DNA from: Shewanella halifaxensis HAW-EB4
GTDB taxonomy: Bacteria; Pseudomonadota; Gammaproteobacteria; Enterobacterales; Shewanellaceae
Assembly (NCBI RefSeq): GCF_000019185.1
Contig: NC_010334.1
Span: forward strand, 3,348,001 to 3,412,000
DNA: 64,000 nucleotides
Direction: 5' to 3'
The position numbers and the translations under genes are program-made. Below the pieces are notes generated by a model. That model saw nothing but the letters and a program-made list of their open reading frames with translations. It searched no databases and had not been told where the DNA came from. Within the stretch, counting starts at the first letter, position 1; each line of letters starts with the position of its first letter. This document shows, piece after piece, positions 43,760-53,220 of the stretch.

Positions 43760-44338
43760 ATGACTCGTTCAACAACTTTGTATAAAGCAGTTCTTCTATC
43801 AATCTTTATTGCACCGCTACCAGCCTTTGCCATGCAGTCAGATACGACTAATGTATTGCTATTAGCCATCACTCTAGGTGGTTTTAGCTTCTTCAACCTA
43901 CTGCTCAACGGCCTGTTTTATTTTACGGGTAAGTATCACAGCCGTGATTTTGCCAAGATGCACACTTTAATTGCGATTATCCCTGCCGTTATCGCACTGT
44001 TTATCGCACTGATTTACTTCGATAGCGCAGGCGCAATTTGGATGAATATCGGTGTGATAATTGTTAGCGTAGGACTAAGCTTATTACCTCTACAGCTAAA
44101 TCTATCTGCCACTAAGGCCCCCACTAAAAACAGTGCACTTATTATCGCACTTGCCGCTATCGCGCTATTAATCGCTGCCTTTTACGTGACACCCATCGCC
44201 GTTTTCGCTATCGCCTGCGCCCATGTAGCCTTGATTAGCCAAGACGATATTAAGGTGAAGTTTTTAAGCCTATCAACTCTGGCTATTGGCTACGGTTACT
44301 TAGGCTATTGGGCTTACCAAATCATTCAATATAGCTAA
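43760..44338 (+). CDS. Hypothetical inner-membrane protein
   Basis: 192-residue integral membrane protein of unknown function. It has a cleavable-looking hydrophobic N-terminus (LLSIFIAPLPAFA), then about five more hydrophobic helices separated by short loops: FSFFNLLLNGLFYF, IAIIPAVIALFIALIYF, IGVIIVSVGLSLLPL, LIIALAAIALLIAAF and IAVFAIACAHVALI. No catalytic motif is seen. It is transcribed in the same direction as the glycosylase-like gene 30 nt downstream and may form an operon with it. In S. oneidensis a small membrane protein is thought to sit in a similar position next to mtrB, but this is from memory. Confidence 0.6.
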   Translation: MTRSTTLYKAVLLSIFIAPLPAFAMQSDTTNVLLLAITLGGFSFFNLLLNGLFYFTGKYHSRDFAKMHTLIAIIPAVIALFIALIYFDSAGAIWMNIGVIIVSVGLSLLPLQLNLSATKAPTKNSALIIALAAIALLIAAFYVTPIAVFAIACAHVALISQDDIKVKFLSLSTLAIGYGYLGYWAYQIIQYS

Positions 44339-44368
44339 ATTAGCAGCACTAATACCAAGACAGGTCTT

Positions 44369-44974
44369 ATGCCTAACGAACGTAACTTCATTCAACTCCA
44401 AGCAGATATCGCTCAATGCCAGATCTGCTCTGAGTTTTTGCCTCTTGAACCTAAGCCTATTGTTCAGTTAGGCAAGTACGCCAAAATCCTTATAGCTGGT
44501 CAGGCCCCTGGGCAAAAGACGCATTATAAAGGACGCCCCTTCGGTGATGCTAGCGGCGAGCGTTTACGCACATGGCTTGGTGTCACTAAAGAACAGTTCT
44601 ATGACCCTAACTTGTTTGCCATCTTGCCCATGGGTTTTTGTTATCCAGGCAGTTACACCTCAGCCGATAAACAGAGCGGCGATAAACCGCCGCGCCCCGA
44701 ATGTGCCAAAAAGTGGCGTCAGGACGTATTAAACCGGCTTGAACATATTGAGCTGACGCTATTAGTCGGCAAATATGCTATCGAGTGGCACCTAAAACAG
44801 AAACTCAGTGTCACACAATCTGTGGCTAACTGGCAGGCGCTGTGGCCAAATACCTTGGTAATGCCACATCCAAGCCCAAGAAACAATATCTGGCTTAAGC
44901 GTCATAGCGAGTTTGAACAAGAGATCGTTCCTCAATTGCAACAGCGGGTTGCTGCACTAATAAAACAGCCATAA
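44369..44974 (+). CDS. Uracil-DNA glycosylase family protein
   Basis: 201-residue protein with the uracil-DNA glycosylase superfamily fold. Motif 1-like GQAPGQKTHYKGRPFGDASGERLRTWLG lies near residues 47-75, and motif 2-like MPHPSPRNN near residues 166-174. Other features are an N-terminal CQIC pair and the LPMGFCYPGS segment. It belongs to the short UDG-like group often annotated as a hypothetical uracil-DNA glycosylase. DNA-repair activity is inferred and the substrate is unknown. The N-terminal CxxC alone cannot be taken as evidence for the iron-sulfur cluster of family 4/5 enzymes. Confidence 0.75.
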   Translation: MPNERNFIQLQADIAQCQICSEFLPLEPKPIVQLGKYAKILIAGQAPGQKTHYKGRPFGDASGERLRTWLGVTKEQFYDPNLFAILPMGFCYPGSYTSADKQSGDKPPRPECAKKWRQDVLNRLEHIELTLLVGKYAIEWHLKQKLSVTQSVANWQALWPNTLVMPHPSPRNNIWLKRHSEFEQEIVPQLQQRVAALIKQP

Positions 44975-45110
44975 CCTGCGCGGCTAATTACGTATTAAGC
45001 TCACAATTAGCTGAAAAAGTAATGCCACAAGTTAGAAGTTTAAGGCACTGTATCATCGCTCGATTTCAGTTAGTCTCTTTCATCAGTTTGAGTCGTTAGT
45101 GAGGATAAAC

Positions 45111-46271
45111 GTGTACTTTCTAGATGGTTCATTAGCACGGCAGATTGTTAAGCGCACCATGAAGATCATCGGTCATAATATCAATGTTATGAATAATCAT
45201 GGCGTTATTTTAGGTTCTGGAGAACTCCATCGCATAGGTGCCATACACGAAGGTGCATTACTGGCTATTAGTCAAAAGCGCACCGTAGAGATCAGCACTC
45301 ACAGCACAGGTACACTCCAAGGCGTAAAGCCCGGTATCAACCTTCCATTGCACTATAAAGGGGAGATCATCGGTGTTATTGGTATCACTGGAGAACCAGA
45401 AAAGCTGCGTAGCTACGGTGAGCTACTCAAGATGACCGCCGAGATCATCGTCGAGCAAGCCAATACCATAGAACAAGCTCAATGGCAGTCTCGGCAAAAA
45501 GAGGAGCTGATCATTGAGCTGATTAAATCAGAGGGGGCATTTACTTCGCATCAACGTAACTGGGCTTCACAGCTTAATATTGATCTCAATGCACCGCGTG
45601 TTGCTGCAGTTATTCAAGTACAGGCCGACGAGGAGGAAACCACAGCTAACTCGATGCTAAAGCAAGTATTGCACCTGCTAGAGAATCCGTCGCGCGGAAA
45701 TCTTGTAGCGATGACGTCGATGACCGAATTAGTGATTTTAAAACCCGCTTTTCTTGATGGGAAATCTTGGGACCCGACTCTTGAAAGTGAACGTATAGAT
45801 CAACTCCTCAGTAGGCTTCCAAAAGAGCTTAATAGTCGCCTAAAGATCTCACTAGGACATTTCTTTCCTAAACCTGAAGAGATTAATCGCTCTTACCAGA
45901 CGGCATTAGAAACCTTGACCATTGGCCAACAGATGCAGCCCGAACACAGTAAATACCTTTACGAAGACTATTCGCTACAGGTGCTATTATCAGTGCTTAA
46001 GGATAATTGGCGCGGCAAAGAACTACTCAGCCCCTATCAAGCATTAGTCAAGGCTGACAAAAATGGTCAATTGATAAAAACGATGAATGCTTACTTATTG
46101 CATTTTGGTGATCTGCAGCAATGTGCTAATGTTCTTTTTATTCATCGAAATACGCTACGCTATAGACTCGATAGGATCCAGCAAATAACGGGTGCAAACC
46201 TCAATCAGCTAGATGGGTTATTGCAGCTGTATATTGGCCAAGTGATGCTAGAACAACCTAAGCAAAGGTAA
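45111..46271 (+). CDS. cdaR: CdaR family sugar-diacid transcriptional regulator
   Basis: Cytosolic activator of glycerate/sugar-acid genes (CdaR/SdaR). It has 386 residues from GTG 45111, which follows GAGGA by 5 nt; GTG 45099 is less likely. The N-terminal diacid-recognition domain starts YFLDGSLARQIVKRTM and includes GHNINVMNNHGVILGSG and the PLHYKGEIIGVIGITG segment. The C-terminal PucR-type helix-turn-helix is CANVLFIHRNTLRYRLDRIQQITG. Likely targets are the glycerate permease and kinase genes at 58705-61344, now 12 kb away. The prepilin gene begins 3 nt after its stop. Confidence 0.88.
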   Translation: MYFLDGSLARQIVKRTMKIIGHNINVMNNHGVILGSGELHRIGAIHEGALLAISQKRTVEISTHSTGTLQGVKPGINLPLHYKGEIIGVIGITGEPEKLRSYGELLKMTAEIIVEQANTIEQAQWQSRQKEELIIELIKSEGAFTSHQRNWASQLNIDLNAPRVAAVIQVQADEEETTANSMLKQVLHLLENPSRGNLVAMTSMTELVILKPAFLDGKSWDPTLESERIDQLLSRLPKELNSRLKISLGHFFPKPEEINRSYQTALETLTIGQQMQPEHSKYLYEDYSLQVLLSVLKDNWRGKELLSPYQALVKADKNGQLIKTMNAYLLHFGDLQQCANVLFIHRNTLRYRLDRIQQITGANLNQLDGLLQLYIGQVMLEQPKQR

Positions 46272-46274
46272 GAT

Positions 46275-46811
46275 ATGATACTCAGCAAGACTGCCAAAAA
46301 TGGCTTCACATTAATCGAATTGGTCGTGGTCATCATCGTACTGGGAATTTTAGCGGTTATCGCCTTGCCCAAGTTTGTTAATTTTCACGCCGACAGTAAA
46401 GTCGCAGTGCTAGATGGTATCGCTGGTGCCATGAAAAGTGGCCTGGATTTAGTCCACAGCAAGGCTGTTATTGAAGGAGAAAATGTCGGTTCTGGAAGCA
46501 TTGAATATGCAGGAGTCACTATTCCGCTTTACAATGGCTACCCCGCCGTTGATGGCAATGATAGCTTCGATGAGCTTAATCGTCAGGTTCGCGCTTGGCT
46601 TGATATCGACTCAGTATCACTGACCACTATCAAACTTGATAATGATGCAGCGCCTTTCTTTGTCGACAAATCCACGGCTAATAATCACATTTATATCTTT
46701 TTCTCTGAAGATCTTAATGATAAAAGCGTCAGCTTTAACTGCCATATTCGTTATGAAAATGCCATTAACGCCACAGAGCCTGTCATTACCGTCAAACACA
46801 GTGACTGTTAG
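46275..46811 (+). CDS. Orphan type IV (MSHA-like) prepilin
   Basis: 178-residue prepilin with a type III signal: KTAKNG cleaved before FTLIELVVVIIVLGILAVIALPKF, with Glu5 of the mature protein retained. The C-terminal globular part has a Cys pair (FNCHIRYEN...SDC), as in MSHA minor pilins. It would need a prepilin peptidase and assembly genes from elsewhere, none of which is in this window. The gap after cdaR is only 3 nt, with AAAGGTAAG as ribosome site, so it is probably co-transcribed with cdaR. Confidence 0.82.
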   Translation: MILSKTAKNGFTLIELVVVIIVLGILAVIALPKFVNFHADSKVAVLDGIAGAMKSGLDLVHSKAVIEGENVGSGSIEYAGVTIPLYNGYPAVDGNDSFDELNRQVRAWLDIDSVSLTTIKLDNDAAPFFVDKSTANNHIYIFFSEDLNDKSVSFNCHIRYENAINATEPVITVKHSDC

Positions 46812-46895
46812 TTGCAGGACGCTTAATCAAAAGATTTTAGCCGTAAACAGTGATCCTCTGGCTGTTAATACCAGCACTATATAGTACCAAGGGCA

Positions 46896-47861
46896 TTAAT
46901 TGAGCTCGATTTTGACTCTACGATTTAACGCTCGCCCCTCAGCGGTTCTGTTTGTAGCTACGGGGCTCGCCTCCCCTTTCCAATCGACATGGATACGGCT
47001 TGGCTCTACGCCGTTGGAGATAAAATAGCTTCGAGTCGCTTCGGCGCGTTGTTTCGATAGCGTTAAGTTATACTCCTTCGCGCCTAAGCTGTCAGTGTAG
47101 GCGGTAATACAGATCTCAGTATCCTTACTCGCTATTACATTTTTTAGCACCTCAGCTAAAGCTTCAGTGGCAACAAGCTTACTACTATCAAATCCAAATA
47201 AACTTTTAGCACTGATTGATACGGGTTTCGATACCGTAATGGCGGTTGTCGATGTTGCGTCAAGGAGTTCAACTTTCTTTTTATGTTTAAGCGTTGGCTC
47301 TACCGCTGGGCGTACAGGCTGATGTGAGACAACACCAAACTTATAGTTAATCCCTAGCGTAAACTCATACAAGTCATCATCAGTGCTTGGGGTATCTTTA
47401 ATCCAGCGATATCCGCTATCAAGCTCCCAGTTGGGTGATAGTCGATACTTGATACCTAAACCACTACTAAGCGACACGTTATCTTCAACCCAGGCTGGAC
47501 CTAATTTAACATACAGCGCGGCATCATCACTGAGTCGATATCGAGTCGACAAAGAAGCCCCGATTGCAAATAAGTTTTTATCTTCTCCAGATAGCTCATC
47601 TTGATACTGGCCTAGATAACTCATATCCGTTTCTACCGATAAATAAGAGTTGATGTTATATCCTAGGGTCAAACCCGAGCTAAGGTTAACCATTTTGTTC
47701 TCCCCCGGCTCTAGCGGCTCTTCACTGTCCAGTAATACGCCACCCAGCTTGCCACCAAAATAAAAATCACCATCACTATAAAAACTTTTAGCTGCCACAG
47801 CATCCTGGCAGAGCAAGAATATACTGACAAAACAGATAAACTTTATCGGGCTCATTCCCAT
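46896..47861 (-). CDS. OmpA family outer-membrane protein of the fimbrial operon
   Basis: About 321 residues from ATG 47861 (MGMSPIKFICFVSIFLL), preceded by GGAG. A GTG at 47891 that overlaps the stop of the preceding gene is the alternative start. After the signal peptide an eight-stranded OmpA-like barrel region (FYFGGKLGGVLLD to FTLGINYKFG) is followed by a short linker. A C-terminal OmpA peptidoglycan-binding domain follows, with FGFDSSKL, ITAYTDSLGAKEYNLTLSKQRAEA and the NRRVKI end. It is translationally linked to the tip-pilin gene, suggesting a role in anchoring the fimbria. Confidence 0.85.
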   Translation of the reverse strand: MGMSPIKFICFVSIFLLCQDAVAAKSFYSDGDFYFGGKLGGVLLDSEEPLEPGENKMVNLSSGLTLGYNINSYLSVETDMSYLGQYQDELSGEDKNLFAIGASLSTRYRLSDDAALYVKLGPAWVEDNVSLSSGLGIKYRLSPNWELDSGYRWIKDTPSTDDDLYEFTLGINYKFGVVSHQPVRPAVEPTLKHKKKVELLDATSTTAITVSKPVSISAKSLFGFDSSKLVATEALAEVLKNVIASKDTEICITAYTDSLGAKEYNLTLSKQRAEATRSYFISNGVEPSRIHVDWKGEASPVATNRTAEGRALNRRVKIELN

Positions 47862-47887
47862 CGAACTCCATTTATTCAGAGTTATCT

Positions 47888-48979
47888 TCACAACTGCACC
47901 TCAAACATCAGGGTAAAATTGTCGTTATAACGTTTCTCTTCTACGTCATTCACTGAGACATTCTCAAAGCCAACATCGAGCATAAAGGGGATCATAGTGG
48001 CACCTGGCGCATCTATCTTTGCTTCGCCTATGTCAACTAAGTGGCCATTAGCGACTAACTCTGATTGGCTGCTACATCCTTGGCAGCTAATGCTGTATGG
48101 GATCTGAGTCGCACTGCCAGAGTCCGGCTTTAGGTTATAGTCATCGGTATCTTTGTTAATTAACCGAAATGTCAGTCCATTTTGAAATTGGCCTAACACC
48201 GAAACCTTAAACCCCGTATTGCCACTCACAGTATGTTTGTAGGTGTCATATTCAGGAGTTATATGGCCGTGACCCAATACATTAATACGGCTAATTACAC
48301 TCGGGTTGTAGGCGATCTGCATCGAAAAAGTGATGGGAATATTACGGTAGGTTTTTACCGCTTCAGAAATATTGGCCTTAAATCCATAGCTAATGACCCC
48401 AGTTACGGTACCCGAATATATTCCTTTAGCCTTGCCCTTTAATCGGGTAATAAGCTCGGCTTTATCGAAACGAATGACTGGCTGATAGCGCTTAAAGGGC
48501 GTAGTAGGACTAGCAAACTGAATGCTTTTATCGGCAATACAGAACCCATTGCGACTGGTGTTCATTACAGTCGTAGTTGCGGCTACACTCGACTGTTCAC
48601 AAACTGGATAACTATCGGCATAAGGACTTTGCGAGAGCTGCCCACTAAGCTGATACTTCACCCCGCTTAATTTAATCGGCATAGACACATGCTCAGTACC
48701 GCTCGACAACTCGATGTTCATCTGCGTAGGTGTGGTGTAAGTACCAGGCACCCACATTGTCGTCTGCGGCAATCTAACAGGAGTAAACCAGTAATTTGGG
48801 CGGATATACTCACCATCGTTACTGGCATTAGCCCACTCGAGCTTATCGCCAGTTAACGTACCATTGATGGTAAATGCACTCGCGGACATTGATGTACTAA
48901 GCAATACACTGACGAACAACGGCATCAAGACAAAATCAAAGCAGGCCTTTAGTGGCTGTTTGATGACTGCAAGGCACAT
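47888..48979 (-). CDS. CblD/CooD-like fimbrial tip protein
   Basis: 363 residues, the same as remembered for CooD. The signal peptide ends near SASA-FTING. The protein is beta-strand rich with cysteine pairs (YPVCEQSS...GFCIADK and SISCQGCSS) and ends in a strand-like FTLMFEVQL typical of donor-strand pilins. In CS1-type systems the gene after the chaperone encodes the minor tip pilin that initiates assembly and mediates binding. Position and length support this; sequence identity was not measured. It starts 1 nt after the chaperone stop and overlaps the next gene's alternative GTG start. Confidence 0.72.
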   Translation of the reverse strand: MCLAVIKQPLKACFDFVLMPLFVSVLLSTSMSASAFTINGTLTGDKLEWANASNDGEYIRPNYWFTPVRLPQTTMWVPGTYTTPTQMNIELSSGTEHVSMPIKLSGVKYQLSGQLSQSPYADSYPVCEQSSVAATTTVMNTSRNGFCIADKSIQFASPTTPFKRYQPVIRFDKAELITRLKGKAKGIYSGTVTGVISYGFKANISEAVKTYRNIPITFSMQIAYNPSVISRINVLGHGHITPEYDTYKHTVSGNTGFKVSVLGQFQNGLTFRLINKDTDDYNLKPDSGSATQIPYSISCQGCSSQSELVANGHLVDIGEAKIDAPGATMIPFMLDVGFENVSVNDVEEKRYNDNFTLMFEVQL

Positions 48980-48980
48980 C

Positions 48981-49709
48981 TTACTCTCCTCGGCTCAAGC
49001 GGATCTCTTCGCGGTATGACTCATCATGATTTAACACCATCACTTCTAACTCCTCGGCTTGTAATACCTCAGGAACGTGAACGTCACGGGTTCTGCCAGC
49101 CAATATGGTGAAATTGGCTTTACATAATGCTCTGTCATCATCCTCATCGATAATCCCATCTTTATCGCATTGATCAATGACGATATCGATCATGGTATTA
49201 CCTGAGTTTTTCGCCGTGATCGTGTCGCCTTTATAGTCGAGTAAATATTCAACCTGACTCACTTTAGCCGGTACGATGTAATAAGGTGAGAAGCCAAATA
49301 ACATGTTGATTTTCGATTGCTGCTTACCTTCGGTGCTGTAGGAGACCGGCTCAATATTAATCTGATAAACTTGGTCTTTGTCAGTATCACAGCGTTCACC
49401 ACAGATACTTTCCACTTGGATCTCTTTTACCATATTTGGCTCAATGACCAATTTAGAAGGCTTAGTGGCTATGCCCCACGAATCAAGATTATCGCGAGTG
49501 TAAGGCGTCTTGATAATCTTGTTATCAACAATCTCAACCTTCGACACTGAAGTCTTAAGGAAGTAAGTAATTTCATCTGTATTATCTAAGGTAAACACCC
49601 CAGCTTTGGTCTCTGGATTTGTTAGCATTAAACTACTGATCGCCATCGCTGATGCATCGAAAACAAACAGAGATAATATGATCAATAATAAAGGTTTCGT
49701 CATCTTCAT
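48981..49709 (-). CDS. CS1/alpha-type periplasmic fimbrial chaperone
   Basis: 242 residues with signal peptide MKMTKPLLLIILSLFVFDASAMA. It has an immunoglobulin-like two-domain pattern: a strand ISSLMLTNPETKAGVFTLDNTDE, then the KIIKTPYTRDNLDSWGIATKPSKLVIEPNMVKEIQV stretch that resembles the chaperone G1/F1 region, then YYIVPAKV. In CS1/CblB systems such a chaperone caps pilin subunits before usher delivery. It lies 3 nt after the usher stop. Assignment by position and pattern. Confidence 0.7.
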   Translation of the reverse strand: MKMTKPLLLIILSLFVFDASAMAISSLMLTNPETKAGVFTLDNTDEITYFLKTSVSKVEIVDNKIIKTPYTRDNLDSWGIATKPSKLVIEPNMVKEIQVESICGERCDTDKDQVYQINIEPVSYSTEGKQQSKINMLFGFSPYYIVPAKVSQVEYLLDYKGDTITAKNSGNTMIDIVIDQCDKDGIIDEDDDRALCKANFTILAGRTRDVHVPEVLQAEELEVMVLNHDESYREEIRLSRGE

Positions 49710-49712
49710 AAT

Positions 49713-52655
49713 TTAATTCCAGTTGTGAGCAAAGCTGTCATCTTCAATCAGACTCTTTGCATAAAGGCTTAATTCGTTTAACAGCGATACTTGGCTAGCG
49801 CTAAGACTTGACTCATTAGTCACGTAAAGATATTGCCGCTGACCGACGATGCGAGTGATGACTGCCAAACCCACTTCTTCAAGTTTGCGGTTTGTATTCA
49901 CCCGTTCATCTTCATTGGTAAAAACACCAATAAAGTAATACTCATTGCCATCAATAGTGACCGCTTGCAGCGACTTATCTTGTGCCAGCATTAATGTGTC
50001 ATCATTGTCTAAACCCGGTAGGCAATAGTTATTGCCTGTATTAACGATGTGAGTCGAGTCTCTATCTAGGGTCGGTGTCACACAAGTTTGGTTTTCTGAT
50101 ACCAACTGGTAATCAGAGCCCGCAATCACAGAAATCTTAAACACGCCCTCTTCAACCTGTTCGACATCAATACAGCCCTCTCCTGTACACTCAACGTCAG
50201 CAATGACTTGATGATTCACATCATCAAAAGAAGAGATAAAGGTTTTCACTTTAACTAAGTCGAGATCCAGTGAGATCACGGTACCAGGCAGGCTATAACC
50301 GGAGACTTCTCGCGTTTGATCGCTAATATAATTTGATGAATCCGTGTCTAAACGCGCATTGAATGCCTTATATTTATTGACTGGAATAATCGTCTCTTCT
50401 CGATCAATATTTTCGCTATAGCTCAGCGTGTTATCATCATAAATAGAAAGCAGCCCACGGTGAGCGTCATCGCTTCCCTGATTCTGCGCATCAACAATGA
50501 TGTAAGCGTCACTTTGCTCTGAGCTAAAATAGACTTCTCCTTTCCCCGATAACACCTGAGTGCTATTAAAACTTGAGCTTACAGAGTGGGTGCCATCTGA
50601 GCTGATATAGGCATAGGTATCTGACGCCACATAGCCATTGTTGTAATTAATATTACTGGATAGATCGCTACTCATATTGCGCTCGATATCGGTGCCGTTA
50701 TAGCTGATCCCGAGCTCGTTATTCATCGACAAGTTACGACTCAATTGCCTGTCATTAGCCACACTGTTTCTAAATTCATCGAGCCCTTGTCGACTCACCG
50801 ATACCGATGAGCTTGCACTCCATCCAGCAGACAAAGGCACAGACCACAGCACGCTGGCATACCAGTCGTCTTTAACACCAAAGCTTTCGCCGCCTTGAAA
50901 TGTCGCCGAAAAGTTAATCACTGAATCCGCTACAAACGAATGTGAAAAACCTGCACTCACCGACCAATAATCACTTTGATCAAGAAACGGTTGCGCCTCG
51001 TTTTCAGCATCGAGCTTATTATTCACATAAAGCACATAGCCCTGTCCGCCCCAAAGATCAGAAGAAAGGTTCACATTAAGGCGCTGGTAACCAGTATTGG
51101 ACAACATGAAGTTATCTAAACCAAAATCGCTGTCGGCTGAATCAAACTTCTCATAGCCAACACCGATATTGTAAAAGCTCACATCTGCTGCAATAAATTG
51201 GCTACCATTTGAAAACGAAGCGAATTTCAACTGCGCAGTAGAGTCATCACTCAATGATGTCTTAACGCCTAGCTCAGACAAGGTACTGTCTGAGTTTGAC
51301 AAAATTCGCCCACCTATCATGGTGCTATCTGTTAACTGATATGAAAGCTTACCTTCAACAAAGTTATTACTTTCGAGTTGCAGCGAATAAGGCTCCGTTA
51401 GCGTTTTAAGGTAGGCATTAAGCCCGCCAGTGCGTTTATAGGAGTAATCGCCATCATGAATAAAGCCATCGGCCTGTATAAAACTGTCTGGGCCAACTAA
51501 ATAACCTAACTTAGCTTGTATCTTAGTTAGCTGACTTTGCTCTACGCCGCCGTCATAACTATTATCGTATCTATCGTTGAATCGCCCCGCAGAGAAACTG
51601 TAGTCATATTCACCTTTATTCAGCGAGAAAGCGCTGTTATTAACAATCTGCTGGCGCTCCTTTAAGATCTCTCGCCCGGCAGAGATCACCACTATCGAGG
51701 CCGTGTATGAACCATAGGGAAGATCACGAAATGCGATACTTTGCTGCCCGGCATCCACATTCTTGCTATAGATTAAGTGTCCATCTCGATAGACCTCTAT
51801 TCGTCCCTTATTGGGCAAGATGTAAAACAAGCGGCGATTATTTTGCTTACCACCATCGATCAAGTTTTGCGAGGACGAGTAATTGATAATATCCTGAGAA
51901 TAACTACCGGATAGATCCATAAACGCTGTGGTATTTTGCTCATAGCCATACTTAAAGTGGCCAAATTGAAAGCGTCGATTTTGACTTTCAAAGTCATAAG
52001 ATAGCTGCTCGGCTTCAAATTTATTCGCCGCAGTATCGGCATAAAGACTCGATTTTATCGAGCCATACTTTAAGCCTATCAAGGTTTCATCACGGCCTAT
52101 AAGCGACGCTCCGCCATCACCAAAGTAGTGATAGTTCAAATTAACACTATTAATCACACCGTATTGCTGATTAGTTGCCTCGTGAAACTGGCGAGTCGTT
52201 TTTTGGCTATCAATCAAGTCAGCATTAATAAATAAGCTCAACTTTTTATGCTCAAAGTCATAAGTAAAGGCATAGCGCTCAGGCATCAACTCACATTCAG
52301 ACACCTTTCCCAGACATAAAGAAGATGTCGTAATATTTTTCATTGCCGTGATAATGTCAGCCACCGCCTCTCGCTTAACATTCAGACGGGTCAAGTATTG
52401 CTCAACACTGACCTTGCTTTCCCTATTTAAAGACGCAGAGGTAGGCGTTGAGTTGAGCTTAATAACCAACTGCTCTTTAGCACTGGCTAGCTGAAAATCA
52501 AACGCCTCAGTGCTGCCAGAATAGAGCTCGGCAAACTCATCAGGGATTGCAATCCCCTCACTCTTCACCGAGGCATATACGGGTAAAGATAACTGTGGGG
52601 TAAGCGTGCAAGATAAGCCAAATAGGATCGATAGGGCGATTTTGTTGTATCTCAT
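49713..52655 (-). CDS. CS1/alpha-type outer-membrane fimbrial usher
   Basis: 980-residue outer-membrane usher that assembles and secretes pilins. The signal peptide ends near VYA-SVKS. The N-terminal domain is followed by a long beta-barrel region with regularly spaced aromatic strands. The plug/middle region carries GRIEVYRDGHLIYSKNVDAGQQSIAFRDLPYGSYTASI, a hallmark of TcfC/CooC-type ushers, and a C-terminal domain carries disulfide-forming cysteines (ECTGEGCID, NQTCVTP...NYCLPG). It is longer than remembered CooC (about 870). The start overlaps the stop of the preceding pilin-like gene by 4 nt. Confidence 0.85.
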   Translation of the reverse strand: MRYNKIALSILFGLSCTLTPQLSLPVYASVKSEGIAIPDEFAELYSGSTEAFDFQLASAKEQLVIKLNSTPTSASLNRESKVSVEQYLTRLNVKREAVADIITAMKNITTSSLCLGKVSECELMPERYAFTYDFEHKKLSLFINADLIDSQKTTRQFHEATNQQYGVINSVNLNYHYFGDGGASLIGRDETLIGLKYGSIKSSLYADTAANKFEAEQLSYDFESQNRRFQFGHFKYGYEQNTTAFMDLSGSYSQDIINYSSSQNLIDGGKQNNRRLFYILPNKGRIEVYRDGHLIYSKNVDAGQQSIAFRDLPYGSYTASIVVISAGREILKERQQIVNNSAFSLNKGEYDYSFSAGRFNDRYDNSYDGGVEQSQLTKIQAKLGYLVGPDSFIQADGFIHDGDYSYKRTGGLNAYLKTLTEPYSLQLESNNFVEGKLSYQLTDSTMIGGRILSNSDSTLSELGVKTSLSDDSTAQLKFASFSNGSQFIAADVSFYNIGVGYEKFDSADSDFGLDNFMLSNTGYQRLNVNLSSDLWGGQGYVLYVNNKLDAENEAQPFLDQSDYWSVSAGFSHSFVADSVINFSATFQGGESFGVKDDWYASVLWSVPLSAGWSASSSVSVSRQGLDEFRNSVANDRQLSRNLSMNNELGISYNGTDIERNMSSDLSSNINYNNGYVASDTYAYISSDGTHSVSSSFNSTQVLSGKGEVYFSSEQSDAYIIVDAQNQGSDDAHRGLLSIYDDNTLSYSENIDREETIIPVNKYKAFNARLDTDSSNYISDQTREVSGYSLPGTVISLDLDLVKVKTFISSFDDVNHQVIADVECTGEGCIDVEQVEEGVFKISVIAGSDYQLVSENQTCVTPTLDRDSTHIVNTGNNYCLPGLDNDDTLMLAQDKSLQAVTIDGNEYYFIGVFTNEDERVNTNRKLEEVGLAVITRIVGQRQYLYVTNESSLSASQVSLLNELSLYAKSLIEDDSFAHNWN

Positions 52656-53185
52656 ATTGCTAGCTCTATACTCATCTTGATCATCCCTTCGCAGTAGTCA
52701 TCTTTTAAACTGACAGGTGCAAACTTAAGCTCAACGTCAAAGTGACTGTATTTACCTACGCGGTTAACGCCGTCAAACTCCAAGTTATCTAGCCCTTCCC
52801 CCTTATTGATCGCTTCACCATCTACGGTTACAGACACTAAATTCTTACTGTCAGTCGGCGCACCATTGACGTCATAACAGGCGGAACTATTTTCAAGCAG
52901 ATTAAGGGTGTAAGTGTTTAGTGGATCACTCTTACCTATCGAGGTTTCTAATTGCAGTACATCTGAAATATCATTAAATTTGAAATTACGACCATCGAAC
53001 TGCAGCTCCCAGTTCTTTTTAACAAACTCAAATTTAATGATCTCTCGGTCATAAAACTTATCCAGCTCTATTTGGGTATCAACATGAAACTCACGCTGTT
53101 CACCAGAAGCAGACATATCAAGAGCCAAGGCATCACTTACCGCAAATAGTAGACATGCAGAAAAAATAACTTTTATATAAGTCAT
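52652..53185 (-). CDS. Second pilin-like periplasmic protein of the fimbrial operon
   Basis: 177 residues with signal peptide ending near ALA-LDMSAS. Two cysteines (SSACYDVNG and DDYCEGM) could form a disulfide, and the C-terminus alternates hydrophobic residues (MIKMSIELAI). The size and position between the major pilin and the usher suggest a minor pilin or an accessory chaperone-like protein; no family signature is decisive. It overlaps the usher start by 4 nt. Confidence 0.6.
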   Translation of the reverse strand: MTYIKVIFSACLLFAVSDALALDMSASGEQREFHVDTQIELDKFYDREIIKFEFVKKNWELQFDGRNFKFNDISDVLQLETSIGKSDPLNTYTLNLLENSSACYDVNGAPTDSKNLVSVTVDGEAINKGEGLDNLEFDGVNRVGKYSHFDVELKFAPVSLKDDYCEGMIKMSIELAI

Positions 53186-53220
53186 AGTTGGCTCTTGATA
53201 AGTCTGAGGAAAACGTAGGC

